A stretch of DNA of 64,000 bases from Streptomyces xiamenensis (GTDB taxonomy: Bacteria; Actinomycetota; Actinomycetes; Streptomycetales; Streptomycetaceae): positions 3,534,001 to 3,598,000 of the forward strand of contig NZ_CP009922.3 in assembly GCF_000993785.3 (NCBI RefSeq), read 5' to 3'. Positions 34,760-44,743 of this stretch are shown here, piece after piece (position 1 is the first letter of the stretch; the number at the start of each line of letters is the position of its first letter). Made by a program: the position numbers and the translations under genes. A model generated the notes under the pieces. That model had not been told where the DNA came from, did no database searches, and worked only from the letters and a program-made list of their open reading frames with translations.

Positions 34760-35455
34760 CTAGGTCTCGACCAGGCCGAGCTGGCTCATCACACCGAGCT
34801 GGTCCCAGTTCCACCAGCCCTCGGCGATCTTCCCGTCCGCGAAACGGAAAGTGGTGTGGCCGGTGATGGTCAGCGCCCGGCCCGTGGGTTCGAGCCCCAG
34901 GTACTCACCGGAGTGGGTGCCTGTCACCGTCCACCGGGTCGTCACCAGATCCCCTTCCGCGATCTGGTCCTCGATGACGATCACCGGTTCGAAGGCGCTC
35001 ATGTACATGCCCACCTGCTCCTTGAACTCCCGCAGCCCGTGGGGATCGGCCGGATTGCCCGGGTCGTGGTCGGCGTAGTCCGGGCTCATGAACCCGTCCG
35101 CCGCCTCCAGCTCCCGGTCATTGATCACGGTCTCGAAGAAGGCGCGTACCGCTCGCTTGTTGAGCTGCTCGTCGCGGACGACGTCCAGGTCGGTGAAGCG
35201 CGGGACGTCGTCGCACAGTTCCATCATCTCCTTGAATATCCGGTCGGTCTCCGGGAGCTTCGAATTCCTCATCGCCTCCTCGTACGAGGGAAACTCCACG
35301 ATCTCCACGACGTGAGTGGAATCCGACCGGTCCTTGCCGACGATCGAGTGAGTGGCCGTTCGCTTCCCGCGGGTCGCCTCGGTCCAGCGATCCATCAGGC
35401 GGTTCATCTCACCGACCCGTGTGGTTTTGAGATCAATTACCTGCACGAATGTCAT
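34760..35455 (-). CDS. SnoaL-like/ester cyclase protein with N-terminal ferredoxin-like domain
   Basis: 231 residues. The first 90 residues look like a small alpha-beta barrel domain (MTFVQVIDLKTTRVGEMNRL, THVVEIVEFPSYEEAM). The second half is SnoaL-like, with FMSPDYADHDPGNPADPHG, TRWTVTGTHSGEYLG and FRFADGKIAEGWWNWDQLG. SnoaL-fold proteins include polyketide cyclases, but most are uncharacterised. ATG 35455 has GAGGG nine bases upstream. It is transcribed toward groEL1. Confidence 0.8.
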   Translation of the reverse strand: MTFVQVIDLKTTRVGEMNRLMDRWTEATRGKRTATHSIVGKDRSDSTHVVEIVEFPSYEEAMRNSKLPETDRIFKEMMELCDDVPRFTDLDVVRDEQLNKRAVRAFFETVINDRELEAADGFMSPDYADHDPGNPADPHGLREFKEQVGMYMSAFEPVIVIEDQIAEGDLVTTRWTVTGTHSGEYLGLEPTGRALTITGHTTFRFADGKIAEGWWNWDQLGVMSQLGLVET

Positions 35456-35527
35456 GGGTGGATTCCCTCGGGAGAGTGCATTCACTTCACACTGCCAGCG
35501 TAAAACCGGGAGGATGGTCATTTCCTC

Positions 35528-36328
35528 CTACGCCCCGGGGGTATCCGGGCCCTCCCGCCGCGGCCCGTACTTCCGCCCCGCCCGGCCCGTGATCCCGCCC
35601 AGCGCCCCGCGCGGCACCAGCTTGGCCGCGCCCATCAGGGCCTTGTAGCGGGGATCGGGGATCGAGACCGTGCGACCCCGGGCCAGGTCCCGCAGCCCCG
35701 CGTCCACCACCTTGTCGGCGTCCAGCCACATCCACTCCGGAATGGCCTTCGTGCCCATCCGCGCCCGCTGGTGGAACTCGGTGCGCACGAACCCCGGGCA
35801 CAGCGCCATCAGCCGCACCCCGCTGCCCGCCATGTCCCGGGCCGCGCCCTGGGTGAACTGGACGACCCACGCCTTGGACGCCCCGTACGTGCCGCGCGGC
35901 ACGAACGCCGCCACCGACGCCACGTTCACCACCCCGCCGCGCCGCCGCAGCCGCATGGTGGTGACGGCCGCCGTCGTCAGCCGCAGCACCGCCTCGCAGT
36001 GCACCTTCAGCATCCGCAGCTCGTCCGCCATGGGGACCTCCGGATAGACCCCCTTGAGGCCGAAGCCGGCGTTGTTGACCAGCAGGTCCACAGGGTGGCG
36101 GCGGTCGCCCAGCCGTTCCTCGACCGCCTCGATCCCCTCGTCCTCGGCCAGGTCGGCGACCAGCACGGCCGCCTCGATCCCGTGCAGATCGTGCAGCTCC
36201 GCCGCCGTGCTCCGCAGCCGTTGCGCGTCCCGTGCCACCAGCACCAGATTGTGGCCGTCGCGCGCCAGTCGCCGTGCGAAGGCGGCCCCGATCCCGGCGG
36301 TGGCTCCCGTCACCAATGCAGTTGTCAT
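35528..36328 (-). CDS. Short-chain dehydrogenase/reductase
   Basis: 266 residues. The cofactor motif is TGATAGIGAAF; NNAG, a catalytic Ser in VASVAAF and YGASK are all present, so the enzyme should be active with NADP(H). The C-terminal 60 residues are basic. The substrate is unknown. It lies 29 bp downstream of whiD in the same direction, close enough to be read through from the whiD promoter. Confidence 0.9.
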   Translation of the reverse strand: MTTALVTGATAGIGAAFARRLARDGHNLVLVARDAQRLRSTAAELHDLHGIEAAVLVADLAEDEGIEAVEERLGDRRHPVDLLVNNAGFGLKGVYPEVPMADELRMLKVHCEAVLRLTTAAVTTMRLRRRGGVVNVASVAAFVPRGTYGASKAWVVQFTQGAARDMAGSGVRLMALCPGFVRTEFHQRARMGTKAIPEWMWLDADKVVDAGLRDLARGRTVSIPDPRYKALMGAAKLVPRGALGGITGRAGRKYGPRREGPDTPGA

Positions 36329-36357
36329 AAGCGGAGACGGTAGTCGGTCGCCTCCGC

Positions 36358-36675
36358 TCAGTCCCGGCGGGTTGGCGTGCTCGCGTCGACGAGACCTCTG
36401 CGGGCCCGCCCCATCAGCTCCTCGCGCTCGTCCTCGGTCAGTCCGCCCCACACGCCGTACGGCTCGCGGACGGCCAGCGCGTGCGCGGCGCACTCCGAGC
36501 GCACCGGGCAGCGCATGCACACCTCCTTGGCCTGCGTCTCGCGGGCGCTGCGGGCGGCACCGCGCTCGCCCTCGGGGTGGAAGAAGAGGGAACTGTCCAC
36601 GCCCCGGCAGGCGGCGAGCAGCTGCCAGTCCCACAGGTCGGCGTTCGGGCCCGGGAGGCGGGAGAAATCTGCCAT
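36358..36675 (-). CDS. whiD: WhiB-like iron-sulphur regulator WhiD
   Basis: 105 residues. Four Cys ligands at 23, 53, 56 and 62 (C-x29-C-x2-C-x5-C) bind a [4Fe-4S] cluster. GVWGG at 74-78 is the turn that contacts the principal sigma factor, and a basic helix follows. The N-terminus MADFSRLPGPNADLWDWQLL is that of WhiD, required for late sporulation septation and spore maturation. The C-terminal tail is shorter than in S. coelicolor. The gene is divergent from bldM, the arrangement known for whiD. Confidence 0.96.
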   Translation of the reverse strand: MADFSRLPGPNADLWDWQLLAACRGVDSSLFFHPEGERGAARSARETQAKEVCMRCPVRSECAAHALAVREPYGVWGGLTEDEREELMGRARRGLVDASTPTRRD

Positions 36676-37092
36676 GAGAGTGTCCCATCGGATACGAGCT
36701 GTCGTGCTGGCCTGGCTCGGTCAGTCCACATCCGCCGCCGTCGGGCAGATGTAAATATGACTACCAGCCGAATATATCCGGAAACCTCTCAAAATGAACA
36801 AGCGCGTCTAAATAGGGCAAAAACGAATGTTCGGCGTGTTGGATGGAAGCACCTATCGCGTGACGGAAGCGTCACGTAGAGTGCTGAAGGCTGTGGGGTT
36901 GATAGCCCAACGACGATCGAAGGTGAAGTGCGGAAGCCGTAACTCTTTCGGGTGACCGTCGTTGAGAGGGCGGAGGCGGTTGACGGAAGAGACCACCGCC
37001 CGGACCAGGGTCCGGGGCTGTCAATCGCACAGGTGACGACACACAACAGCCTGGAGGCTCAACGTGATGCGCATCAGCTGCGGAGGCCGGCC
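36676..37092. other. whiD-bldM intergenic regulatory region
   Basis: 417 bp without a gene. The part near whiD (36740-36830) is unusually AT-rich for this window. It contains a 7-bp inverted repeat (CGTGACG-GAAG-CGTCACG, 36859-36876) and the sigma-BldN promoter of bldM. Confidence 0.85.
36938..36965 (+). promoter_or_regulatory. bldM promoter P1, sigma-BldN type
   Basis: CGTAAC (36938-36943), a 16-base spacer, then CGTTGA (36960-36965) match the -35 and -10 elements published for the BldN-dependent bldM promoter. The bldM ATG is 127 bp downstream of the -10 element, so the leader is long. Confidence 0.9.
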
Positions 37093-37704
37093 ATGACGTC
37101 CGTTCTTGTCTGCGACGACTCCCCGCTCGCCCGGGAAGCCCTGCGCCGCGCGGTCGCCACCGTGCCCGGCGTGGAGCGGGTCACCACGGCGGCCAACGGC
37201 GAGGAAGTCCTCCGCCGCTGGGGTGCCGACCGCTCCGATCTCATCCTGATGGATGTCCGGATGCCCGGACTCGGGGGGGTGGAGACCGTACGGCGGCTGC
37301 TGTCGGCCGACCCGGGCGCCCGCATCATCATGCTCACCGTGGCCGAGGACCTCGACGGCGTGGCCCTCGCCGTCGCCGCCGGAGCCCGCGGCTATCTGCA
37401 CAAGGACGCCTCGCGCGCCGAACTGCGGGCCACCGTCACCCAGGCGCTGGCCGACCCGACCTGGCGGCTGGCCCCGCGCCGGCTGCGCTCCTCCGACATG
37501 GGAGCCGCCCCCACCCTTACCGCCCGGGAGATCCAGGTGCTGGAGGGAATGAGCCACGGACGGTCCAACGCCGAGATCGGGCGTGAGCTTTTTCTCTCCG
37601 AGGACACGGTCAAAACCCACGCCCGCCGACTGTTCAAAAAGCTCGGCGCTTCCGACCGCGCACATGCTGTGGCCTTGGGTTTCCGCTGGGGCCTGGTCCG
37701 CTGA
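37093..37704 (+). CDS. bldM: Response regulator BldM
   Basis: 203 residues. The receiver domain carries Asp54 (LILMDVRMPG), and the LuxR-type HTH is ARE IQVLEGMSHGRSNAEIG with LSEDTVKTHARRLFKKLG. BldM is needed for aerial hyphae and acts as a homodimer or as a heterodimer with WhiI. ATG 37093 gives the known N-terminus MTSVLVCDDSPLAREALRRA. It is divergent from whiD and transcribed from the BldN-type promoter at 36938. A possible hairpin terminator follows. Confidence 0.97.
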   Translation: MTSVLVCDDSPLAREALRRAVATVPGVERVTTAANGEEVLRRWGADRSDLILMDVRMPGLGGVETVRRLLSADPGARIIMLTVAEDLDGVALAVAAGARGYLHKDASRAELRATVTQALADPTWRLAPRRLRSSDMGAAPTLTAREIQVLEGMSHGRSNAEIGRELFLSEDTVKTHARRLFKKLGASDRAHAVALGFRWGLVR

Positions 37705-37723
37705 GCCGGCCGGGCCACGAGAA

Positions 37724-37764
37724 CCGGACGGGGAGGGGCGGCCCGAGTCTGTCGCCCCGTCCGG
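37724..37764 (+). terminator. Hairpin after bldM
   Basis: CCGGACGGGG (37724-37733) pairs perfectly with CCCCGTCCGG (37755-37764) across a 21-base loop, 20 bp after the bldM stop. Confidence 0.6.
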
Positions 37765-37860
37765 CACGGAGCGGGCCTGAAACTTTTCCCGGTGCCGCAT
37801 GCTTGAGGCATGACGCTCCTTGGGGACGAGCCGGCCACGCGCGAGGGGAGGGCCCGGGAC

Positions 37861-38571
37861 ATGACGGGCAGCGGCACTCCCGCTCCGAACACTTCGAACG
37901 CTCCGAAGACAACTCCGCGCACTTCACATAACGCTTCGGTGCACAACTCCGCACACGGTGCACCGGACCGTGGTGCGACGGTGCACCATGGACCGATGCG
38001 CGATGACGAGACCACGGCGATCGGCGCCCTCGTCCATCGGGCCGCCGAGGGCGATGCCCAGGCGACTCATGACCTGCTGGCCCATGTGCACCCACTCGCG
38101 GTGCGCTACTGCCGCACCCGGCTGGCCCGGCTGCCCGGCGAGGCCAGACACTTCGTCGACGATCTGGCACAGGAAGTGTGCCTGGCGGTGCTCTACGCAC
38201 TGCCCCGCTACCGCGACACCGGACGGCCCTTCGACGCCTTCGTGGTGGCCATCGCCCAGCACAAGGTCGCCGACCTCCAGCGGGCGGCGATGCGCGGGCC
38301 CGGATCCACCGTCCTGCCCTCCGACGAGATGCCCGAACGGGCGGACGACTCGCTGGGGCCCGAGGAGCGGGCGCTGCTGAGCAGCGACGCCGAGTGGGCC
38401 AGAAAGCTGCTGGCGAACCTCCCCGATCATCTGCGCGAGCTGGTGCTGCTGCGGGTCGCGATCGGACTGACCGCCGAGGAGACCGGGCAGAAGCTGGGCA
38501 TGTCACCCGGCGCCGTACGGGTGGCACAGCACCGTGCGCTCAGCCGGCTGCGGGCGCTCGCGGGGCGGTGA
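37861..38571 (+). CDS. shbA: ECF sigma factor ShbA
   Basis: About 236 residues from ATG 37861, which has GAGGGGAGGG upstream. ATG 37810 and ATG 37996 ([13 protein letters not shown], the conserved part) are in frame alternatives. Sigma region 2 is [21 protein letters not shown] and region 4 is [27 protein letters not shown]. Position between bldM and guaB is that of shbA, the sigma factor that drives transcription of hrdB, the principal sigma gene. The first 60 residues are low-complexity Thr/Asn/His-rich and probably not conserved. A terminator follows. Confidence 0.88.
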   Translation: MTGSGTPAPNTSNAPKTTPRTSHNASVHNSAHGAPDRGATVHHGPMRDDETTAIGALVHRAAEGDAQATHDLLAHVHPLAVRYCRTRLARLPGEARHFVDDLAQEVCLAVLYALPRYRDTGRPFDAFVVAIAQHKVADLQRAAMRGPGSTVLPSDEMPERADDSLGPEERALLSSDAEWARKLLANLPDHLRELVLLRVAIGLTAEETGQKLGMSPGAVRVAQHRALSRLRALAGR

Positions 38572-38610
38572 GCGCACCGGCCTGCCGTCCGCCGGCCGTC
38601 CCGTCCGGAT

Positions 38611-38640
38611 CCCCGGACGTCACCAGGATCACGTCCGGGG
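38611..38640 (+). terminator. Hairpin after shbA
   Basis: CCCCGGACGT (38611-38620) pairs perfectly with ACGTCCGGGG (38631-38640) around ten bases, 40 bp after the shbA stop. Confidence 0.85.
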
Positions 38641-38748
38641 GATAAGCGGGCGGTAAGAGGACACCGCCGGTTCCGCTTAGCATGGACAGCCAGGCTGGGC
38701 AAGGGTGCGTAGGCCGGATGGATGCGTGCGTGATCGAGCAGCGCGTGA

Positions 38749-40278
<1,530 letters not shown>

Positions 40279-40332
40279 GCCCGGGGAATACTGGGACGTC
40301 TGCCGGCGAAAGCACAGGGAAAGGCTCATCAG

Positions 40333-41448
40333 GTGACGGAGATCGAGATCGGGCGCGGCAAGCGCGGGCGGCGGGCGTACGCGTTCGACGACATCGCGGT
40401 GGTGCCCAGCCGGCGTACCCGGGACCCCAAGGAGGTCTCGATCGCCTGGCAGATCGATGCCTACCGCTTCGAACTGCCCTTCCTGGCCGCGCCGATGGAC
40501 TCCGTCGTCTCGCCGGCCACCGCCATCCGCATCGGTGAGATGGGCGGTCTCGGGGTGCTCAACCTCGAAGGTCTGTGGACCCGTTACGAGGACCCCGAGC
40601 CGCTGCTCGCGGAGATCGCCGAGCTCTCCGAGGACGGCGCCAACAAGCGGCTTCAGGAGATCTACGAGGCGCCGATCCGCGAGGAGCTGATCGGGCAGCG
40701 CATCAAGGAGGTCCGGGACGCGGGGGTCGTCACGGCCGCCGCGCTCTCGCCGCAGCGCACCGCGCAGTTCTCCAAGGCGGTCGTGGACGCGGGCGTGGAC
40801 CTGTTCGTGATCCGCGGTACGACGGTCTCGGCCGAGCATGTGTCGGGGGCGGCGGAGCCGCTGAACCTCAAGCAGTTCATCTACGAGCTGGACGTGCCGG
40901 TGATCGTCGGCGGCTGCGCCACCTACACGGCGGCGCTGCACCTGATGCGGACCGGGGCCGCCGGTGTGCTGGTCGGCTTCGGCGGCGGCGCGGCGCACAC
41001 CACGCGCAACGTGCTGGGCATCCAGGTGCCGATGGCGACGGCCGTGGCCGATGTGGCGGCGGCGCGGCGCGACTACATGGACGAGTCGGGCGGCCGGTAC
41101 GTGCATGTGATCGCGGACGGCGGCGTCGGCTGGTCCGGCGACCTGCCGAAGGCGATCGCGTGCGGCGCCGACGCGGTGATGATGGGCTCCCCGCTGGCGC
41201 GGGCCACCGACGCGCCGGGGCGCGGGAACCACTGGGGCATGGAGGCGGTGCACGAGGACGTGCCGCGCGGCAAGAAGGTGCGGCTGGGCACGGTGGGCAG
41301 CACCGCCGAGATCCTCACCGGCCCGTCCCACATCCCCGACGGCTCGATGAACTTCTTCGGCGCGCTGCGGCGGGCGATGGCGACGACCGGGTACTCCGAG
41401 CTCAAGGAGTTCCAGCGCGTGGAGGTCACGGTCGCCGACTCGCGTTAA
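40333..41448 (+). CDS. GuaB3-type IMP dehydrogenase-related protein
   Basis: 371 residues, without CBS domains. The start is GTG 40333 (VTEIEIGRGKRGRRAYAFDD). The barrel carries the GuaB3 features AAPMDSVVSPATAIRIGEMG, TVSAEHVSG and the phosphate-binding IADGGVGWSGDL. The loop equivalent to the catalytic GSICTTR of IMPDH reads GAAHTTR, so the IMPDH cysteine is absent. A cyanobacterial GuaB3 has been reported to act as a GMP reductase; whether the actinobacterial protein does so is open. It sits 54 bp behind guaB and is probably co-transcribed. Confidence 0.92.
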   Translation: MTEIEIGRGKRGRRAYAFDDIAVVPSRRTRDPKEVSIAWQIDAYRFELPFLAAPMDSVVSPATAIRIGEMGGLGVLNLEGLWTRYEDPEPLLAEIAELSEDGANKRLQEIYEAPIREELIGQRIKEVRDAGVVTAAALSPQRTAQFSKAVVDAGVDLFVIRGTTVSAEHVSGAAEPLNLKQFIYELDVPVIVGGCATYTAALHLMRTGAAGVLVGFGGGAAHTTRNVLGIQVPMATAVADVAAARRDYMDESGGRYVHVIADGGVGWSGDLPKAIACGADAVMMGSPLARATDAPGRGNHWGMEAVHEDVPRGKKVRLGTVGSTAEILTGPSHIPDGSMNFFGALRRAMATTGYSELKEFQRVEVTVADSR

Positions 41449-41562
41449 CGCGATGGAGTGATCATTTCCCTCAACTGGCGGTATGGCGCGCGGACGCCCG
41501 CATGATGGTGCCGGGGCACCCATGCGGGCGCAGCGTGTCACCAGAGAGGGAAGGGGCGGAAA

Positions 41563-41916
41563 GTGACGATGATCGCCGAACGCGCCATCGATTCTGCCGA
41601 TGATTCTGTGACCGAGCCCGTGAAGAAGCCACGAATGGACCCCGTCGATCTGCTGGATCTGGTCGGGGAGGTCACGTCCAGCAACCATGAGACCGACACC
41701 GGCCCCAAGTACCGCACGTACGCCGCGGCGGGTGTTCCTGTGCATGTGCTGATTCACCGGGACGAGAAGAAGGCGTTCGCCTGCTCGGACCCGAAGCCGG
41801 GGGACGCATCGGCCAAGGCACGTTATGCCACCAAGGTCGAGGTGGATCTGGGGCGTTCGCTCCCGCTGCCCGAGCCCTATCCGGCGCTGGACACCTCGGT
41901 CTTTCTCGCCGGGTAG
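41563..41916 (+). pseudogene. Internally deleted Uma2-family protein
   Basis: 117 residues. It begins like a Uma2 protein (VTMIAERAIDSADDS) but moves at about residue 25 straight into the C-terminal half: LVGEVTSSNHETDTGPKYRTY, then AAAGVPVHVLIHRDEKKAF and VDLGRSLPLPEPYPALDTSV. About 70-80 residues that should hold the first part of the PD-(D/E)XK-like core are missing. The frame is still open and a ribosome site (AGGGG) remains. An intact Uma2 gene at 58712 gives a comparison. I read this as a remnant, though a shortened functional protein is possible. Confidence 0.65.
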
Positions 41917-41943
41917 GGCCCGGTCCGGGTACGGACCGGGCCC
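41916..41943. terminator. 12-bp perfect hairpin between convergent genes
   Basis: GGGCCCGGTCCG (41916-41927), loop GGTA, CGGACCGGGCCC (41932-41943). It begins at the stop of the Uma2 remnant and ends six bp before the stop of the PhoX-like gene. Confidence 0.9.
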
Positions 41944-41948
41944 CCGTG

Positions 41949-43355
41949 TCATGCGCGGGGCTGGTGGCGCCAGGGGCCGGTGATGGCCAGCAGGATGCCG
42001 GGCTCCTGGATGCTGGCGTACAGCGTCCGGCGGTCCGTGGAGAAGACCGGGCCGGTGAACTCGCTGTACTCGGGCGCCTCGACCGTGCCGATGTTGAGTT
42101 CGTTGCGGGCCAGTTCGTAGGTGCGGCCGCCGTCGGTGGCGCCGAAGAGATGCTGGAGGCCGTCGCCGTCCTCGGCGATGATCAGGCCGCCGTAGGGGGA
42201 GACGGTGATGTTGTCCGGGCCGTCGAAGGTGTCCTCGGCGCCCAGGATCACCTTGAGGGTCATGGTGCGGCGCCGGGGGTTGTAGAACCACACCTGTCCG
42301 TCGTGCGGGGCGCCGGGGCTCTGGCCGTCGCGGGCGTAGGAGCACACGAAGTAGGCACCGCCGTCGCCCCACCACATGCCTTCGAGCTTCTGGCCCCGGG
42401 TGACCGCCCCCGCCCGGAACTGCTCGCGGAGGGGCGCCTCGCGGGCGTCGCGGTCGGGGACCGTCGCCCAGTCGACGCCGTACACGGTGCCGGTCACGGT
42501 CGCGCGGGACAGGTCGTCCACGTACCGGCCGCCCGAGTCGAAGCAGCGGGCGGCCTGGAGCGTGCCGGCCTCTTCGGCGAGGGTGCGCAGGGTGCCGCGG
42601 CCGGGGCGGAAGCCGTGCGGCGGGACCCAGCGGTAGAACAGGCCGTTGGGGTTCTTGTCGTCCTCGGTGAGGTAGAAGTAGCCCTGTTTGGGGTCGACGA
42701 CGACGGCCTCGTGGTCGAAGCGGCCCAGGGCCTTGACGGGGCGCGGGTCGCGGCAGGCGGTGCGGTCGTACGGGTCGACCTCGAAGACGTAGCCGTGGTC
42801 CCGGGTCATGCCGTTCTCGCCGGCGCGGTCGGAGTTCTCCTCGCAGGTCAGCCAGGTTCCCCAGGGGGTGGTGCCGCCGGCGCAGTTGGTGGAGGTACCG
42901 GCGATGGCGACCCATTCGGCGACGTACTCGCCGCCGTGGCTGATCTCGACGACCGTGCAGCCGCCGGCGGCGGCCGGGTCGTACACCAGGCCCTCGGTGA
43001 GCGGCACGGGGTGTTCCCACTCGGCGCGCGGGCCCTTGAGTTCGTGGTTGACGACGAGCAGGTCGCTGCGGCGCGGGCCCTCGAAGGCGCCGGTGGCGTC
43101 GTGGTTCGAGGGGGTGGGTTCGCCGGAGTCCAGGGTGGTGCGGCCGGCGTGGGTGATGATCCGGTAGGAGAAGCCCTCGGGGAGGGCGAGGATGCCGTCC
43201 GGGTCGGGGATCAGCGGGCCGTAGCCCAGGCCCTGGCGGCCGGGGGCGGCGATCGCGCCGGGCGCGGTGGTCAGGACGCCGACGCTGCCGGCGAGGGCGA
43301 CGCCGGCGCCGGTGACGGCGGAGTGCTGGACGAAGTCTCTGCGGCTGAGGGGCAT
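41949..43355 (-). CDS. PhoX-like (DUF839) Tat-exported protein
   Basis: 468 residues. The twin-arginine signal MPLSRRDFVQHSAVTGAGVA is followed by a hydrophobic stretch ending in AIA. The mature part is a DUF839/PhoX beta-propeller with NHEL, WLTCEENSDRAGENG and DHEAVVVDPKQGYFYLTEDD, which supply Ca/Fe ligands in PhoX phosphatases. It probably hydrolyses phosphoesters outside the cell. ATG 43355 puts the Tat motif at the start; a longer frame to 43421 adds 22 unusual residues. No PHO box was confirmed upstream. Confidence 0.9.
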   Translation of the reverse strand: MPLSRRDFVQHSAVTGAGVALAGSVGVLTTAPGAIAAPGRQGLGYGPLIPDPDGILALPEGFSYRIITHAGRTTLDSGEPTPSNHDATGAFEGPRRSDLLVVNHELKGPRAEWEHPVPLTEGLVYDPAAAGGCTVVEISHGGEYVAEWVAIAGTSTNCAGGTTPWGTWLTCEENSDRAGENGMTRDHGYVFEVDPYDRTACRDPRPVKALGRFDHEAVVVDPKQGYFYLTEDDKNPNGLFYRWVPPHGFRPGRGTLRTLAEEAGTLQAARCFDSGGRYVDDLSRATVTGTVYGVDWATVPDRDAREAPLREQFRAGAVTRGQKLEGMWWGDGGAYFVCSYARDGQSPGAPHDGQVWFYNPRRRTMTLKVILGAEDTFDGPDNITVSPYGGLIIAEDGDGLQHLFGATDGGRTYELARNELNIGTVEAPEYSEFTGPVFSTDRRTLYASIQEPGILLAITGPWRHQPRA

Positions 43356-43448
43356 GACCTCACGATGGCGGCGCGGGGCGAACGGCCGTTGAACGGTACG
43401 GGGCCGTCCGGCGTCGGTCACGGCCGGCCGGTCGGCGGGCGCACCGGG

Positions 43449-44687
43449 TCACAGCCGGTATGCCGCTCCCGCCGGGGTGGCGCCGCGGGTGTCGAGCAGC
43501 AGCTGGGCCTTGGCGGCCAGGCCCTGGAGGTCGTAGACGGAGTGGTGCTGGAGCAGCAGGGTCAGATCGGCGCCGGCGGCGGCCTCGTAGAGGGAGTCGG
43601 CGCGCGGGACGGGCTGTCCGCCGACCCGCCACTGGGTGACGTACGGGTCGTGGAAGCTGAGCCGGCCGCCGAGTTCGGTGAGATTCCGGGCGATCTCGCG
43701 GGCGGGGGCGCCCTGCTGGTCGGGGAGGTCGGGCTTGTAGGTGACGCCCAGGAGCAGCAGGCGGGCGCCGCGTACGGACTTGCCGTACTCGTTGAGGAGG
43801 GTGGCGGCGCGCTGGGTGACGTAGCCCGGCATGCGGGCGTTGACCTCCTGCGCGAGTTCGACCATCCGCAGCCGTCCCGGGGCGACGTCGATGGGTGGGG
43901 TGTGGCCGCCGACGCCGGGGCCGGGCCGGAAGGAGCGGAAGCCGAAGGGTTTGGTCTCGGCGCAGCGCACGACGTCCCACAGGTCGACGCCGAGTTCGTG
44001 GCAGAGCACGGCCATCTCGTTGACCAGGGCGATGTTGACGTGCCGGTAGTTGGTTTCCAGGACCTTGACGGTTTCGGCCTCCTTGACGCCCTTGGCGCGG
44101 ACCACCTTGTCGGTGAGCCGTCCGTAGAAGGCGGCGGCGGCCTCGGTGCAGGCGGGGGTGAGGCCGCCGATGACGCGGGGGGTGCCGGAGTAGTCGTGGC
44201 TGCGGTTGCCGGGGTCCAGGCGCCCGGGGGCGTGGGCGAGGTGGAAGTCGCGGCCGGCGCGCAGTCCTGATCCCGCTTCGAGCGCGGGGGCGAGGAGGTC
44301 CTCGGTGGTGCCGGGCGGCACGGTGGATTCCAGGACGACGAGGGTGCGCGGGCGCAGCCGGGGGGCGAGGGTGCGGGCGGCGTCGAGGACGCCGGTGAGG
44401 TCGAGGCTGCGGCGGTCGGCGGCGGGCGGGGTGGGGGCGCAGATCAGCGCGGTGCGGACCCGGGCGAGGACGGTGGGGTCGCTCGTGGCCTGGAACCCGG
44501 CGGCGAGCATGCGGCGCAGGTCGGCGGCGGCGAGGGTGCTGTCGGCCGGCGGGCGGCCCGCGTTGAGTTCGGTGGTGGTGTGCTGGTCATCGGTGTAGCC
44601 GACGGTGCCGACGCCGATGGCGGAGGCGGCCTGGGCGGCGGGCAGACCCAGATGGCCCAGTCCCAGGACGGCGAGGTCTGCGGGCAT
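43449..44687 (-). CDS. Nucleotide-sugar dehydrogenase homologue lacking the catalytic Cys
   Basis: 412 residues with the whole UDP-glucose/GDP-mannose dehydrogenase fold: GLGHLGLPAA dinucleotide motif (9-18), ESTVPPGTTED, central dimer domain (ETNYRHVNIALVNEMAVLC) and a C-terminal Rossmann domain. The active-site motif normally GVGGHCxPxD reads GVGGHTPPID, with Thr263 in place of the nucleophilic Cys. The usual SPER reads APGR, with Gly155 for Glu. Normal two-step oxidation to a uronate should not work. It may bind the sugar nucleotide or catalyse a partial reaction. ATG 44687. It is divergent from glpD across an AT-rich repeat. Confidence 0.85.
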   Translation of the reverse strand: MPADLAVLGLGHLGLPAAQAASAIGVGTVGYTDDQHTTTELNAGRPPADSTLAAADLRRMLAAGFQATSDPTVLARVRTALICAPTPPAADRRSLDLTGVLDAARTLAPRLRPRTLVVLESTVPPGTTEDLLAPALEAGSGLRAGRDFHLAHAPGRLDPGNRSHDYSGTPRVIGGLTPACTEAAAAFYGRLTDKVVRAKGVKEAETVKVLETNYRHVNIALVNEMAVLCHELGVDLWDVVRCAETKPFGFRSFRPGPGVGGHTPPIDVAPGRLRMVELAQEVNARMPGYVTQRAATLLNEYGKSVRGARLLLLGVTYKPDLPDQQGAPAREIARNLTELGGRLSFHDPYVTQWRVGGQPVPRADSLYEAAAGADLTLLLQHHSVYDLQGLAAKAQLLLDTRGATPAGAAYRL

Positions 44688-44725
44688 GTGCGGCGGGTTC
44701 CCTTCTCCCCTGTGCGTACGAGCGC

Positions 44726-44743
44726 ACATATATGACATATATA
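44726..44743. promoter_or_regulatory. AT-rich direct repeat between divergent genes
   Basis: ACATATATG followed directly by ACATATATA, in a very GC-rich setting, 39 bp upstream of the nucleotide-sugar gene start and 183 bp from glpD. The centre (TATATGACATATA) is also nearly palindromic. Likely a promoter or operator of the minus-strand gene. Confidence 0.5.
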
